From Betaproteobacteria bacterium (lineage in GTDB: Bacteria; Pseudomonadota; Gammaproteobacteria; Burkholderiales; JAEUOS01), in NCBI GenBank assembly GCA_028292405.1, contig JAQGMJ010000078.1, positions 1 through 58,896 of the forward strand: a stretch of DNA of 58,896 nt, read 5' to 3'. Position numbers and translations under genes: made by a program. The notes beneath the pieces are model-generated. The model did no database searches and was not told the origin of the DNA. It saw nothing but the letters and a program-made list of their open reading frames with translations. Of this stretch, positions 32,748-41,512 are shown one piece after another (within the stretch, counting starts at the first letter, position 1; each line of letters begins with the position of its first letter).

Positions 32748-33677
32748 CTATGCGCGAATCACGCCAAGCTCACCGGGCGCGCCCGCCAGGCTATGCTTGG
32801 TCGACGAGGTCGCGATCATGATGCCCAGGGTCAACACGTAGGGCGCGGCGTTGAACAGGTAATAGCCGCTGGTGATGCCCACCGATTGCAACGCCGGCCC
32901 GAGCGCACCCGCACCGCCGAACAACAGCGATGCGCCAAAGCAATACAGCGGCCGCCAGCGCGCGAAAATGACCAGCGCCACCGCCATCAGGCCCTGGCCG
33001 CTGGAGAGGCTTTCGTTCCAGCTACCGGGGTAGTAAAGCGAAAGGAAGGAGCCGCCGATACCGGCCAGAAAGCCCCCTGCGGCAGTCGCCAGCGTGCGCA
33101 CCGTGCGCACCGAAAATCCCATCGCCAGCGCGGCATCGGCAGAGTCGCCTACGGTGCGCACGATCAGCCCCCAGCGCGTGTTGCGAAACGCCCAATGCAT
33201 GGCGAAGGCCAGCGCAATGCCCAGCAGGAACAGCACGTTCACCTGCAGGGCTGCCTTGATCTGCGGTGACGAACTCCAAAACCCGAAAGGAATCGCCGGC
33301 AGCGAGGGCGCCTTCGGCTGCACGAAGGGCTTGCCGAGGAAGAACGCCAGGCCGGTGCCGAACAGCATCAGCCCGATGCCGGTGGCGATGTCGTTGACCC
33401 GCGGCAGGCCGCAGATGAAGCCGTGCAGCGAACCGAGCACGCAGCCCGAGAGTCCCGCCACCAGTACGCCCAGCCAGGGCGAGCCGGTGAGGTAGGCGAT
33501 GCCGTAGCCCGACATCGCGCCCATCACCAATATGCCTTCCAGCCCCAGGTTGATACGCCCGCTCTTTTCCGTCAGGCATTCACCCAGGCTGACGAACAGG
33601 AAGGGGGTAGAAACGCGGATGGCGCCGCCGATCACCGCGATCAGAATGCCCCACATGCCGATATCGTTGTTGTCCAT
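32748..33677 (-). CDS. BMP-type ABC importer permease (NupC-like)
   Basis: A 309-residue inner-membrane permease of the BPD_transp_2 family with about eight to nine hydrophobic segments. The typical GECLTEKSGRINLGLEGILVMG segment near residue 30 is diagnostic of the smaller permease in BMP-dependent nucleoside importers; GFWSSSPQIKA and the NTRWGLIVRTVGDSADAAL cytoplasmic loop follow. It starts four bases after the larger permease and ends ten bases before the formamidase gene, so co-translation is likely. Confidence 0.93.
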   Translation of the reverse strand: MDNNDIGMWGILIAVIGGAIRVSTPFLFVSLGECLTEKSGRINLGLEGILVMGAMSGYGIAYLTGSPWLGVLVAGLSGCVLGSLHGFICGLPRVNDIATGIGLMLFGTGLAFFLGKPFVQPKAPSLPAIPFGFWSSSPQIKAALQVNVLFLLGIALAFAMHWAFRNTRWGLIVRTVGDSADAALAMGFSVRTVRTLATAAGGFLAGIGGSFLSLYYPGSWNESLSSGQGLMAVALVIFARWRPLYCFGASLLFGGAGALGPALQSVGITSGYYLFNAAPYVLTLGIMIATSSTKHSLAGAPGELGVIRA

Positions 33678-33681
33678 GGCT

Positions 33682-34920
33682 TCAGGCTCCCGCGGGACGG
33701 AAAATTTTCAGCCGGCCGTACATGGTCTCGGCCGTCAGGATAATCATGAACAGCATGCCCTGCAGCACCAGCATGGTGGCGTCCGGCAGGCCCATGCGCC
33801 GCTGCAGCAGGCCGCCGGCGGCGCCGATACCGCCGATGAGTATGGCCACCGGCACCACCGCCACCGGGTTGTGCCGCGCGATGAAGGAAACGAGAATGCC
33901 GGCGTAACCGTAACCCGCCGCCAGGCTGGCGTTGGCCGAGCCGTGCACCGCCGCCACCTCGGCCATGCCCGCGAGACCCGCCGCGGCGCCGCCGAAAAAG
34001 CAGCTGCCGATGATCAGGCGCCCCACCGGCAGGCCGGCCAGGCGCGCCGCGCGCACGTTGCCGCCGGCGATGCGGATGGCGTAGCCGGTGGTGGTGAAGC
34101 GCAGCACCAGGAACAGCACAAGGCAATAGATCACGCCGTACGAAAGACCCCAGTGCACGTCGATACCGGGGATGTTGCCCAGCATGTTGGCGTCGCCGAT
34201 CGGCTTGGTGGAAGGCTTGTTCAGGCTGGCCGGGTCGCGCAGCATGCCCTCGACCAGGTGGTTGAACACCGCCATCGCGATATACGCCATCAGCAGGCTG
34301 CTGATGGTCTCGTTGACCCCGCGCGAGTGGCGCAGGTAGCCGACCAGGCCGATCCAGATGCCGCCGGCGACCATCGCGCACAGCGCCATGGCCACCAGGT
34401 TGATCACCGGCGAGGCGCCGAGCGCCCCAGGCACCATCGCCGCCACCAGCCCGCCCAGCACCACCGCACCCTCGCCGCCGATCACCACCAGCCCGGCCTG
34501 CGCCGGCAGCGCCACGCACAGCGCCGTCAGGATGATCGGCGCGGCACGCTGCAAAGTGTTTTGCCAGGCGAAGGCATCGGCGAAGGCGCCGACGTAGATC
34601 AGCCGGAACAGATCGATCGGGCTCTTGCCGAGCAGCGCGATCATCAGGCTGAAGAGGATCATCGTCACCAGCAGCGAGGCCAGCGGCCAAAATAGTGCCT
34701 CGGCTGACCGTTTCAGTGCATCGGGCATCACGAAGCCGGGAGCGGCCGGCACGGCGACGGCGGCGCCGATGCCGCCGGTATCGGCGATCAGCGCGCCGAC
34801 CAGGGGTTCGCCGGTCAGGGGCTCGCTGGCGACGCCCTTTGAGCGGTCTGCCTCCTCGGCCTCCGGCACGCTGGTTATACCCGCGGGCGGCGCCGCGAGA
34901 TCGACGACGGATTCGGACAC
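33682..34920 (-). CDS. BMP-type ABC importer permease (NupB-like)
   Basis: A 412-residue inner-membrane permease. I start at GTG 34920, preceded by AGGAGG at ideal spacing; the frame extends twelve codons further upstream but includes that ribosome site. Residues 1-60 are an unusual hydrophilic, Pro/Glu-rich extension (LAAPPAGITSVPEAEEADRS) absent from the right-hand paralogue at 39371. The membrane region begins near residue 75, with LVVIGGEGAVVLGGLVAAM and the late GYAIRIAGGNVRAARLAGL loop typical of the family. Function of the extension is unknown. Confidence 0.92.
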   Translation of the reverse strand: MSESVVDLAAPPAGITSVPEAEEADRSKGVASEPLTGEPLVGALIADTGGIGAAVAVPAAPGFVMPDALKRSAEALFWPLASLLVTMILFSLMIALLGKSPIDLFRLIYVGAFADAFAWQNTLQRAAPIILTALCVALPAQAGLVVIGGEGAVVLGGLVAAMVPGALGASPVINLVAMALCAMVAGGIWIGLVGYLRHSRGVNETISSLLMAYIAMAVFNHLVEGMLRDPASLNKPSTKPIGDANMLGNIPGIDVHWGLSYGVIYCLVLFLVLRFTTTGYAIRIAGGNVRAARLAGLPVGRLIIGSCFFGGAAAGLAGMAEVAAVHGSANASLAAGYGYAGILVSFIARHNPVAVVPVAILIGGIGAAGGLLQRRMGLPDATMLVLQGMLFMIILTAETMYGRLKIFRPAGA

Positions 34921-35088
34921 GGCAACCTCCTGTGTATCAGCTACAAGACCCGGCAAAACAGCGGCCGCGAGCCCTCACCCGCGGCTACCGCACGGCCCAC
35001 CGCGGGCGGACCATGCCTGCGCGGCCAACCCGCCGCCGCGCAACTTACTTACCGCACTGCAATACGCAACTCTGATGCCAGTTCCGCT

Positions 35089-36210
35089 TCAGCCGGGGAT
35101 GCTGCCGACCACGCCTGCCACCAGGTAATTCATCTTTTCCAGCTCGAGGTCGGTCTGCGTCAGGGTCTTGCCGGCGGGGATCACCACGGCGCCCTTGTTG
35201 TCCTTCAGGCCGCCCTTGAAAATGATGAACTCGCCCTTGACCATCTTGCCCTTGACGTCGTCGGCCATCGCGCGCGCCTTCGGCGTGGCGCCTGGGCCGT
35301 AGGCGGACATCTTGACGAAGCCTTCCTTCAGGCCGCCGCGCAGGAAGTTGATGTGCGGCTTGCCGGTCTGCGCCGCGGTCACCAGGTTGGTATAGGGCGT
35401 GATCCAGTTCCACTCCGCGCCGGTGAGGTAACCCTTGGGCGCGAGCTTGGCCTGGCTGGCGTGATAGCCGCAAGTGAAGGCGCCGCGCTTCTCGGCGGTC
35501 TCCACCACCACCTTGGGGCCATCGACGTGGCAGGTGACCACGTCCACGCCCTGGTCGAGCAGGCTGTTGGTGGCTTCGGCCTCCTTCACCGGCATCGACC
35601 ATTCGCCGGTGAAAATCACCCGGGTGGTGATCGACGGATCGACCGACTGCGCGCCCAGGGTGAAGGCGTTGATATTGCGCAGCACCTGGGGAATCGGCTT
35701 GGCGGCGATGAAGCCGATCTTTTTCGACTTCGACGCATGCCCGGCAACCACGCCGTTCAGGTACTGGCACTCGTCTATGTAGCCGAAAAAAGAGCCGACG
35801 TTCTTCGGGTGCTTGCCCTCGGTCCACATGCCGCCGCAATGGGCGAAGCGCACGTTCGGGTTGGTCGCCGCCACTTTAAGGATGTGCGGATCGAAGTAGC
35901 CGAAGGAAGTGGGGAACAGCAGCGTGGCGTGGTCCTGCTTGATCATCGACAGCATGGTGTTCTGCACGTCGACCGTCTCCGGCACCTTCTCTTCTTCCAC
36001 CACGGTGACGCCGGGCATCTTTTTCAGCATGGCGGCGGCCTCGGCGTGCGCCTGGTTGTAGCCGTAGTCGTCCTTCGGGCCGACGTAGATCACGCCGACG
36101 GTCAGCTTGGACTGGGCCAGGGCGGCGAGCGGCCGGCCCAGGGCGGCCATCGCGCCGGCGGCGGAAAGGGCCTTGATCGCGGCGCGCCGCGGGTTCGAAT
36201 GATTGGTCAT
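35089..36210 (-). CDS. BMP-family substrate-binding protein (left importer)
   Basis: A 373-residue periplasmic receptor of the basic membrane protein/Med (PnrA) family and the first gene of the left operon. The N-terminus has RRAAIKALSAAGAMAAL, which may be a Tat signal or a Sec signal; cleavage is near residue 33 (ALAQ). LTVGVIYVGPKDDYGYNQAH, GVIAGHxSKS-like GVVAGHASKSKKIGFIA and PIPQVLRNINAFTLGA are family blocks. BMP receptors bind nucleosides or purines. The presence of BiuH in the operon suggests a ureide ligand. AGGAGG precedes ATG 36210. It is divergent from the Tsx-like gene. Confidence 0.93.
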   Translation of the reverse strand: MTNHSNPRRAAIKALSAAGAMAALGRPLAALAQSKLTVGVIYVGPKDDYGYNQAHAEAAAMLKKMPGVTVVEEEKVPETVDVQNTMLSMIKQDHATLLFPTSFGYFDPHILKVAATNPNVRFAHCGGMWTEGKHPKNVGSFFGYIDECQYLNGVVAGHASKSKKIGFIAAKPIPQVLRNINAFTLGAQSVDPSITTRVIFTGEWSMPVKEAEATNSLLDQGVDVVTCHVDGPKVVVETAEKRGAFTCGYHASQAKLAPKGYLTGAEWNWITPYTNLVTAAQTGKPHINFLRGGLKEGFVKMSAYGPGATPKARAMADDVKGKMVKGEFIIFKGGLKDNKGAVVIPAGKTLTQTDLELEKMNYLVAGVVGSIPG

Positions 36211-36231
36211 GCATTACCTCCTGTCGTTTGA

Positions 36232-36241
36232 TTTGATCAAA
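36232..36241. promoter_or_regulatory. Palindrome TTTGATCAAA near BMP gene start
   Basis: A perfect 10-base palindrome located about 20 bases upstream of the BMP start codon and just upstream of its AGGAGG ribosome site, where a bound regulator could block transcription or early elongation. Confidence 0.4.
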
Positions 36242-36288
36242 GCCCCAAAAACGGACACCACGTTGGACACTACGCACCGAACTTGAGC

Positions 36289-36316
36289 GTGCAAGTGGGC
36301 GTACGCCACGGTGCAC
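36289..36316. promoter_or_regulatory. Symmetric operator candidate, 28 bases
   Basis: GTGCA - four bases - GGCGTACGCC - four bases - TGCAC, with all parts centred on the same point (between 36302 and 36303). It lies between two divergent transport units and is a good candidate for a dimeric regulator that senses a purine or ureide. No regulator gene is adjacent. Confidence 0.5.
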
Positions 36317-36644
36317 CATCTTGCATACAACATTAAGCAAGCGATATGCCATTGCCGGCACGGCAGCCGCCGGCCACCGCCGTGCAAACCGTCTAGTATC
36401 CAAGCAGCACGACCACCTGTCGCGGCGCCGGCAAGTCACCGACGCGGACAGAGCGCACAGCCAGCCGCCAGCAGGTCCACGGCGGGACAGCGGGACCGTG
36501 CCGGCGTCTGGCCCGGTACTTGCTAAAGGGTGGTACGGCCATTTAGCCAACGGCCCGTACGTGGCGAGGCAAGCGGTGTGTGGGGACGCTTACCTGGCCG
36601 AATGCACGGGAATCAATTCAAACTAGCGAGAAAGGCAGAACCAA

Positions 36645-37511
36645 ATGATCAAGAGCAAGACTCTTAAAAGCGCGGCGGTGGGAGCTGCTTTGTTGGCCGC
36701 AGGCGGGACGGCGGTGGCGGCGGACTGGAGCGACACCTCGATCAGCTATCGTTATGGCACGCGCTTTCGCGAACCGGTGATCGCAAGCGACATCAGCAAG
36801 AGCATCATCAACCTGACGCACGTCAGCGGCTATAAATACGGCAGCAACTTTTTCAGCGCCGACCTGCTGATGTCCGACAACAAGGACCCGGCCGGCGCGG
36901 GCTCCTCCAACGGCGCGCAGGAAGCCTATGTGGTCTACCGCAACACCGTCGATTTCGGCAAGGTCAGCGGCAAGGACCTGAAGTGGGGCATTGTCCGCGG
37001 CTGGGGCGGCACCTTCGGCTTCGACTGGAACACCAAGAACGACGCCGGCTATAACTCGAAGAAGCGCATGCTGGTACTCGGGCCTACCGTCATGTTCGAC
37101 GTGCCCGGCTTCTTCAACCTGAGCCTGCTGGCCTTGTGGGAAAGCAACGCGCCATACAACACCTTCTCCAGCACCAGCACGTCGCGCTACACCTACAGGA
37201 CCCACCCGATGCTGACCGGCGCCTGGGGTATCCCGATCGGCAGCCTGCCGCTGTCCTATGAGGGCTTCTTCAACATCATCGCCCCCAAGGGCCGTGATGA
37301 ATTCGGCAACTCGACCAAGACGGAAATCAACTTCGACAGCCAGATCATGCTCGACGCCGGCGCAGTCCTGGGCGGCCCGAAGGGTACCTTCAAGGTCGGC
37401 CTGGAGTACCAGTACTGGAAGAACAAGTTCGGCAACGACAATTCGAACCCGTTCTTCCTCGGCGGCGCCAAGGCCAGCACCCCGATGATCCGGGCCGAGT
37501 ATCACTTCTAG
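36645..37511 (+). CDS. Tsx-like outer-membrane nucleoside channel
   Basis: A 288-residue outer-membrane beta-barrel. The signal peptide ends near residue 25 (AVAA), then ADWSDTSISYRYGTRFREP begins the barrel with alternating aromatic and polar residues. The C-terminus MIRAEYHF ends in phenylalanine, the usual BAM recognition signal. Overall layout fits the nucleoside-specific channel Tsx family. It stands between two BMP-type ABC importers on opposite strands, so it probably supplies both with nucleosides, bases or related ureides. An AAAGG site precedes ATG 36645. Confidence 0.88.
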   Translation: MIKSKTLKSAAVGAALLAAGGTAVAADWSDTSISYRYGTRFREPVIASDISKSIINLTHVSGYKYGSNFFSADLLMSDNKDPAGAGSSNGAQEAYVVYRNTVDFGKVSGKDLKWGIVRGWGGTFGFDWNTKNDAGYNSKKRMLVLGPTVMFDVPGFFNLSLLALWESNAPYNTFSSTSTSRYTYRTHPMLTGAWGIPIGSLPLSYEGFFNIIAPKGRDEFGNSTKTEINFDSQIMLDAGAVLGGPKGTFKVGLEYQYWKNKFGNDNSNPFFLGGAKASTPMIRAEYHF

Positions 37512-37700
37512 GCCCCGCATCTGCCCGAAGTTGCCTGAAGGTGCCTGAAAGCCCGGTTGCAAGGGCATGGGCGCGCGAACCATCGGCCGGGACCTTCGAC
37601 CAGTGGTCCGCCGCTCCGGCGGGGATGGCGCATGGTGCCGTCCCCGCGCCTGCGGCAGGCGTTGGCGGAGCCGGCACCGGTCCTCCGCGCCGGGCCGGCG

Positions 37701-37718
37701 AGTTGGTGTAGTTGGTGT
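37701..37718 (+). repeat. Tandem 9-base repeat
   Basis: AGTTGGTGT occurs twice head to tail in the 290-base gap before the right-hand ABC ATPase gene. It may be replication slippage; no function is evident. Confidence 0.4.
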
Positions 37719-37802
37719 ATCTTCGGCATGTCCTTCCGGATTGCCTGTTCGAGCGCCGGAGCCCTTTTCGGCGCCCGTCCTTACCCCAATATCGACACCT
37801 GA

Positions 37803-39359
37803 ATGAGTGAAACTCCGACGCTGCTTAGCCTCTCCGGCATCATCAAACGCTATCCCGGCGTGGTGGCCTGCGATGGCGTCAGCCTGGAAGTCAAAGCCGG
37901 CGAAATCCACGCCGTGCTTGGAGAAAACGGCGCCGGCAAAAGCACACTGATGAAGGTGATCTACGGCGTCACCCAGCCCGACGCCGGCACCCTCACCTGG
38001 AAGGGCGAGCAGCTCACCATCCCCAACCCGAAGGCCGCGCGCGCGCTCGGCGTGGGCATGGTGTTCCAGCATTTTTCGCTGTTCGACTCCATCACCGTGG
38101 TGGAGAACGTCGCCGTCGCCCTGCCCGGCCGCGTCGACCTGAAGGAACTGTCCAAACGAATTTCCGAAGTCTCCGAACGCTACGGCCTGGACGTCAATCC
38201 CTGGCGCCCGGTACACGACCTGTCGATGGGCGAGCGCCAGCGCGTCGAGATCACCCGCTGCCTGCTGCAAAGCCCCAAGCTGCTGATCATGGACGAGCCC
38301 ACCTCGGTGCTCACCCCACAGGCGGTCGACCAGTTGTTCGAAACCCTGCGCCAATTGCGCGACGAGGGCACGGCGATCCTCTACATCAGCCACAAGCTCG
38401 ACGAGATATTGAAGCTCTGTGATCGGGCTACCATCCTGCGCGACGGCAAGGTGGTGACTGAAACCCTGCCCCGCGAAGAGACCGAGGCCACCCTGGCGCA
38501 AAAAATGATCGGCCGCAAGTTTCCCGAGTGCCGCCGCCGCGACGACCACACCGAAGGCGCTATTGTGTTCGAAGTCGCCGGCCTGTCGCTGGAAGCCGAC
38601 ACGCCGTTCGGCACCTCGCTGAAAAACATCAGCATGCGCGTGCATGCCGGCGAGATCCTCGGCATCGCCGGCATCTCCGGCAACGGCCAGTCCGAACTGC
38701 TCGACGCCCTGGCCGGCGAGCGGACCATCAACGACAAGAACGCGATCCAGCTGAACGGCATCGCCGTCGGCCAGTTGAACCCGCTGCAGCGGCGCGTCCT
38801 CGGTCTGACTTATGTACCGGAAGACCGGCTCGGCAGCGGCGCCGTCGCCTCGATGAGCCTGACCCACAATGCCCTCCTGACAGCGCATCGCCGCGGCATG
38901 GTGCGCACCGGCCTGGTGAATTTTCGCGCCGCCCGCGATTACGCCGGCCGCTGCATCCGCGAATTCCAGGTCAAGGCCCCGGGCACCGAGGCGCTGGCGC
39001 GCAACCTGTCCGGCGGCAATCTGCAGAAATTCATCCTCGGCCGCGAAATCGCCCAGGAACCCAAGGTGCTGATCCTGGCCCAGCCGACCTGGGGCGTGGA
39101 CATTGCCGCCGCCGCGGCCATCCGCCAGGCGGTGATCGACCTGGCCGCGCGCGGCGTCGCCGTACTGGTGATCTCCGAAGAGCTGTCGGAAATCTTCGAA
39201 ATCTGCGACCGCATCGCCGTGATGGCGGGGGGCCGCCTGGCCAGCCCGCGCCCGGTGTCTGAAACCAATGCGGCCGAGATCGGCCTGTTGATGTCCGGCA
39301 TGTTCGAGGGTGCCGCCGGCCAGGCCACGCCTGCCGCGGTATCCGCCGTTCCCGCCTGA
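37803..39359 (+). CDS. BMP-type ABC importer, double ATPase (right)
   Basis: A 518-residue ATPase, paralogue of the one at 29398. Domain 1 has GENGAGKS, DLSMGERQRVEI and LLIMDEPTS and should be active. Domain 2 lacks the Walker A lysine (GISGNGQSE) and has VLILAQPTWGVD at Walker B with glutamine for glutamate, while NLSGGNLQKFILGRE is intact. This asymmetry is usual in nucleoside importers. It begins an operon with two permeases and a BMP receptor; the purine deaminases downstream make purine bases or nucleosides the likely cargo. Confidence 0.94.
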   Translation: MSETPTLLSLSGIIKRYPGVVACDGVSLEVKAGEIHAVLGENGAGKSTLMKVIYGVTQPDAGTLTWKGEQLTIPNPKAARALGVGMVFQHFSLFDSITVVENVAVALPGRVDLKELSKRISEVSERYGLDVNPWRPVHDLSMGERQRVEITRCLLQSPKLLIMDEPTSVLTPQAVDQLFETLRQLRDEGTAILYISHKLDEILKLCDRATILRDGKVVTETLPREETEATLAQKMIGRKFPECRRRDDHTEGAIVFEVAGLSLEADTPFGTSLKNISMRVHAGEILGIAGISGNGQSELLDALAGERTINDKNAIQLNGIAVGQLNPLQRRVLGLTYVPEDRLGSGAVASMSLTHNALLTAHRRGMVRTGLVNFRAARDYAGRCIREFQVKAPGTEALARNLSGGNLQKFILGREIAQEPKVLILAQPTWGVDIAAAAAIRQAVIDLAARGVAVLVISEELSEIFEICDRIAVMAGGRLASPRPVSETNAAEIGLLMSGMFEGAAGQATPAAVSAVPA

Positions 39360-39370
39360 GCCAGAGAACC

Positions 39371-40489
39371 ATGATCCGTGCCCCCTGGCGGCTGGTGCCG
39401 CGCACCCTCCCCTCGCCGCGCATGCGCGTGCTGGCGCCGATGATGGCCGTGGCCCTCACGGTGATCTTCGGCTGCATCGTCTTCGCCTCGCTCGGCCTGT
39501 CGCCCCTGGCGGCGATGAAGGTATTCCTGATCGAGCCCATCTCCACCATCAACGGTGTCTCCGAGCTGCTGCTCAAGGCTTCGCCGATGTGCCTGATCGC
39601 CCTGGGTCTCGCGGTGGGCTATCGCGCCAACGTGTGGAACATCGGCGGCGAAGGCCAGATGTACGTCGGCGGCATTTTCGCCAGCGGCCTGGCGATCTAT
39701 TTCCACGAGCGCGGCGGCGTCTGGCTGCTGCCGGCGATGGTGGTGGCGGGCGCCATCGGCGGCGCGCTCTGGGCCTCGATCCCGGCGGTACTGAAGACCC
39801 GCTGCCATGCCAATGAAATCCTGGTCAGCCTGATGCTCACCTACGTGGCCGACCTGCTGGTCAAGTACCTGGTCTACGGCCCCTGGCAGGACCCGGCGGC
39901 GAACAATTTTCCCCTTACCGTGGCGTTTTCCGACAACGCCCAGTTCCCGATGTTCGCCGCCTTCGCCGGCGACTGGCTGGAAGGCACGCGGGTCAACGTC
40001 TCTCTCATCATCACCCTGGTGGCCCTGCCGGTGGCGTGGCTGTTCATGCAGCGCACCTTCGCGGGCTACCAGCTCACCGTTGCCGGCCTGGCGCCCTCGG
40101 CCGCCCGCTACGCCGGCTTTTCCGGCCCGGCGGCGATCTGGATGGCGCTCCTGATCGGTGGGGCTGCCGCCGGCGTCGCCGGGGTGATGGAAGTCGCCGG
40201 CCCGCTGGGCCAGCTGAACGACCGCTGGACCCCGGGTTACGGCTTTACCGCCATCATCGTCGCCACCCTCGGGCGATTGCATCCCTTCGGCATCGCCCTG
40301 GCCTCGCTGCTGATGGCACTGGTGTACCTCGGCGGCGAAGCGGTGCAAATCTCCCTGCAGTTGCCCAAGGCGATCAGCCTGGTATTCCAGGGCCTGTTGC
40401 TGATGCTGCTGCTGGGCTGCGACGTGCTGGTGAATTACCGCCTCGAGCGGCGCCGCCCGGCCGCTACCGCCGCCGTGGAAATAAAATAG
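39371..40489 (+). CDS. BMP-type ABC importer permease (NupB-like, right)
   Basis: A 372-residue permease of the larger type, with about eight to ten membrane segments. The diagnostic loop VGYRANVWNIGGEGQMYVGG, the RCHANEILVSLMLTYVA segment and the LTVAGLAPSAARYAG cytoplasmic loop are clear. It starts 11 bases after the ATPase gene and is 14 bases from the next permease, so the unit is a tight operon. Unlike the left paralogue it has no long hydrophilic N-terminal extension. Confidence 0.94.
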   Translation: MIRAPWRLVPRTLPSPRMRVLAPMMAVALTVIFGCIVFASLGLSPLAAMKVFLIEPISTINGVSELLLKASPMCLIALGLAVGYRANVWNIGGEGQMYVGGIFASGLAIYFHERGGVWLLPAMVVAGAIGGALWASIPAVLKTRCHANEILVSLMLTYVADLLVKYLVYGPWQDPAANNFPLTVAFSDNAQFPMFAAFAGDWLEGTRVNVSLIITLVALPVAWLFMQRTFAGYQLTVAGLAPSAARYAGFSGPAAIWMALLIGGAAAGVAGVMEVAGPLGQLNDRWTPGYGFTAIIVATLGRLHPFGIALASLLMALVYLGGEAVQISLQLPKAISLVFQGLLLMLLLGCDVLVNYRLERRRPAATAAVEIK

Positions 40490-40502
40490 GGAGATCACCG
40501 CC

Positions 40503-41429
40503 ATGAACATCGACTCCCTCACCCCTCTTTTCGCCAGCGCGGTTGCCGCGGCGATTCCTCTGCTGCTGGCCGCGCTCGGCGAGCTGGTCACCGAGCGCTC
40601 CGGTGTGCTCAACCTGGGCGTCGAGGGGATGATGCTGATGGGCGGGGTCACCGCCTTCATCGTCGTCGCCAGCGGCGGCGGGCTGGTGCTGGCGACTCTG
40701 GCCGCCTGCTGCGCCGGCATGGTCGCCGCGCTGATGTTCGCCTTCGTCACCCTGACCTTGCAGGCGAGCCAGGTGGCCGCCGGGCTGGCGCTGGCCATTT
40801 TGGGCAGCGGGGTGTCAGCCTTTCTCGGGCGCGGCTATGTGGGCAACCCGGCCAAGGTTTCCTTCAGCGAACTGCCGATTCCCCTGCTTTCCAAGCTGCC
40901 GATCGTCGGCCCGGCCCTGTTTTCGATGAATGCGCTGGGCTACCTCGCCGTCATCCTGACGGCGGCCACCACCTGGTTTTTGTACCGCACCAAGTCGGGC
41001 CTGATCTTGCGCTCGGTCGGCGAATCGCCGGTGGTGGCGCAGTCGCTCGGCCTGCAGGTAATCCGCATCCGCTACCTGGCGACCCTGTTCGGCGGCCTGA
41101 TGGCGGGTCTCGCGGGCTGCTATTACGCGGTGGCGCAGTTCAAGATGTGGCAGGAAGGCCTGACCTCGGGCAACGGCTGGATCGCCCTGGCGCTGGTGGT
41201 GTTCGCCAGCTGGCGCCCGGTGCGCCTGATGCTGGGCGCCCTGCTGTTCGGCGGCGTCACGGCCTTTGGCCTGTATCTGCAGGCCGTGGGGGTGCAGGTT
41301 TCGGCCTTCGCGCTGGCTTCCCTACCCTATATCGCCACGGTGGTGGTGCTGGCGGTGATTTCGCGCGACCAGCGCGCCTTGCGCCGCAACGCGCCGACCT
41401 CACTCGGGCAATCCTTTTTTGGCATGTAA
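40503..41429 (+). CDS. BMP-type ABC importer permease (NupC-like, right)
   Basis: A 308-residue permease of the smaller type. The signature ALGELVTERSGVLNLGVEGMMLMGG lies at residues about 24-45 (compare GECLTEKSGRINLGLEG in the left paralogue), followed by the SGLILRSVGESPVVAQSLG loop. About eight membrane helices are visible. It would pair with the 39371 product to form the heterodimeric channel. GGGAGAT precedes ATG 40503. Confidence 0.94.
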   Translation: MNIDSLTPLFASAVAAAIPLLLAALGELVTERSGVLNLGVEGMMLMGGVTAFIVVASGGGLVLATLAACCAGMVAALMFAFVTLTLQASQVAAGLALAILGSGVSAFLGRGYVGNPAKVSFSELPIPLLSKLPIVGPALFSMNALGYLAVILTAATTWFLYRTKSGLILRSVGESPVVAQSLGLQVIRIRYLATLFGGLMAGLAGCYYAVAQFKMWQEGLTSGNGWIALALVVFASWRPVRLMLGALLFGGVTAFGLYLQAVGVQVSAFALASLPYIATVVVLAVISRDQRALRRNAPTSLGQSFFGM

Positions 41430-41512
41430 TCCGCTAGGAGTTGGGAACAGCCTGACAAGGGTTGGGGATGTTTTGTTTTAGCAGCAGTCTTTTTCCAATG
41501 AGGAGATCCGCA

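Larger units (their letters stand above)
36211..36644. other. Intergenic control region of the two importer clusters
   Basis: About 430 gene-free bases between the divergent left BMP gene and the Tsx-like gene. It contains TTTGATCAAA (36232-36241), a symmetric 28-base element (36289-36316) and GGTGCACC (36310-36317). I found no confident sigma-70 boxes; a sigma-54-like pair near 36310 has the wrong spacing. Confidence 0.55.

Noticed and set aside
36305..36328. Sigma-54 promoter for the Tsx-like gene
   Set aside because: GG and GC elements are one base too far apart on the plus strand and one too close on the minus strand.
36618..38888. Long minus-strand frame opposite the Tsx-like and ATPase genes
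   Set aside because: Antisense shadow with no motif; covers two solid genes.
38939..40798. Long minus-strand frame antisense to the right importer genes
   Set aside because: Composition is His/Gln/Arg-rich and repetitive; the plus-strand genes are beyond doubt.
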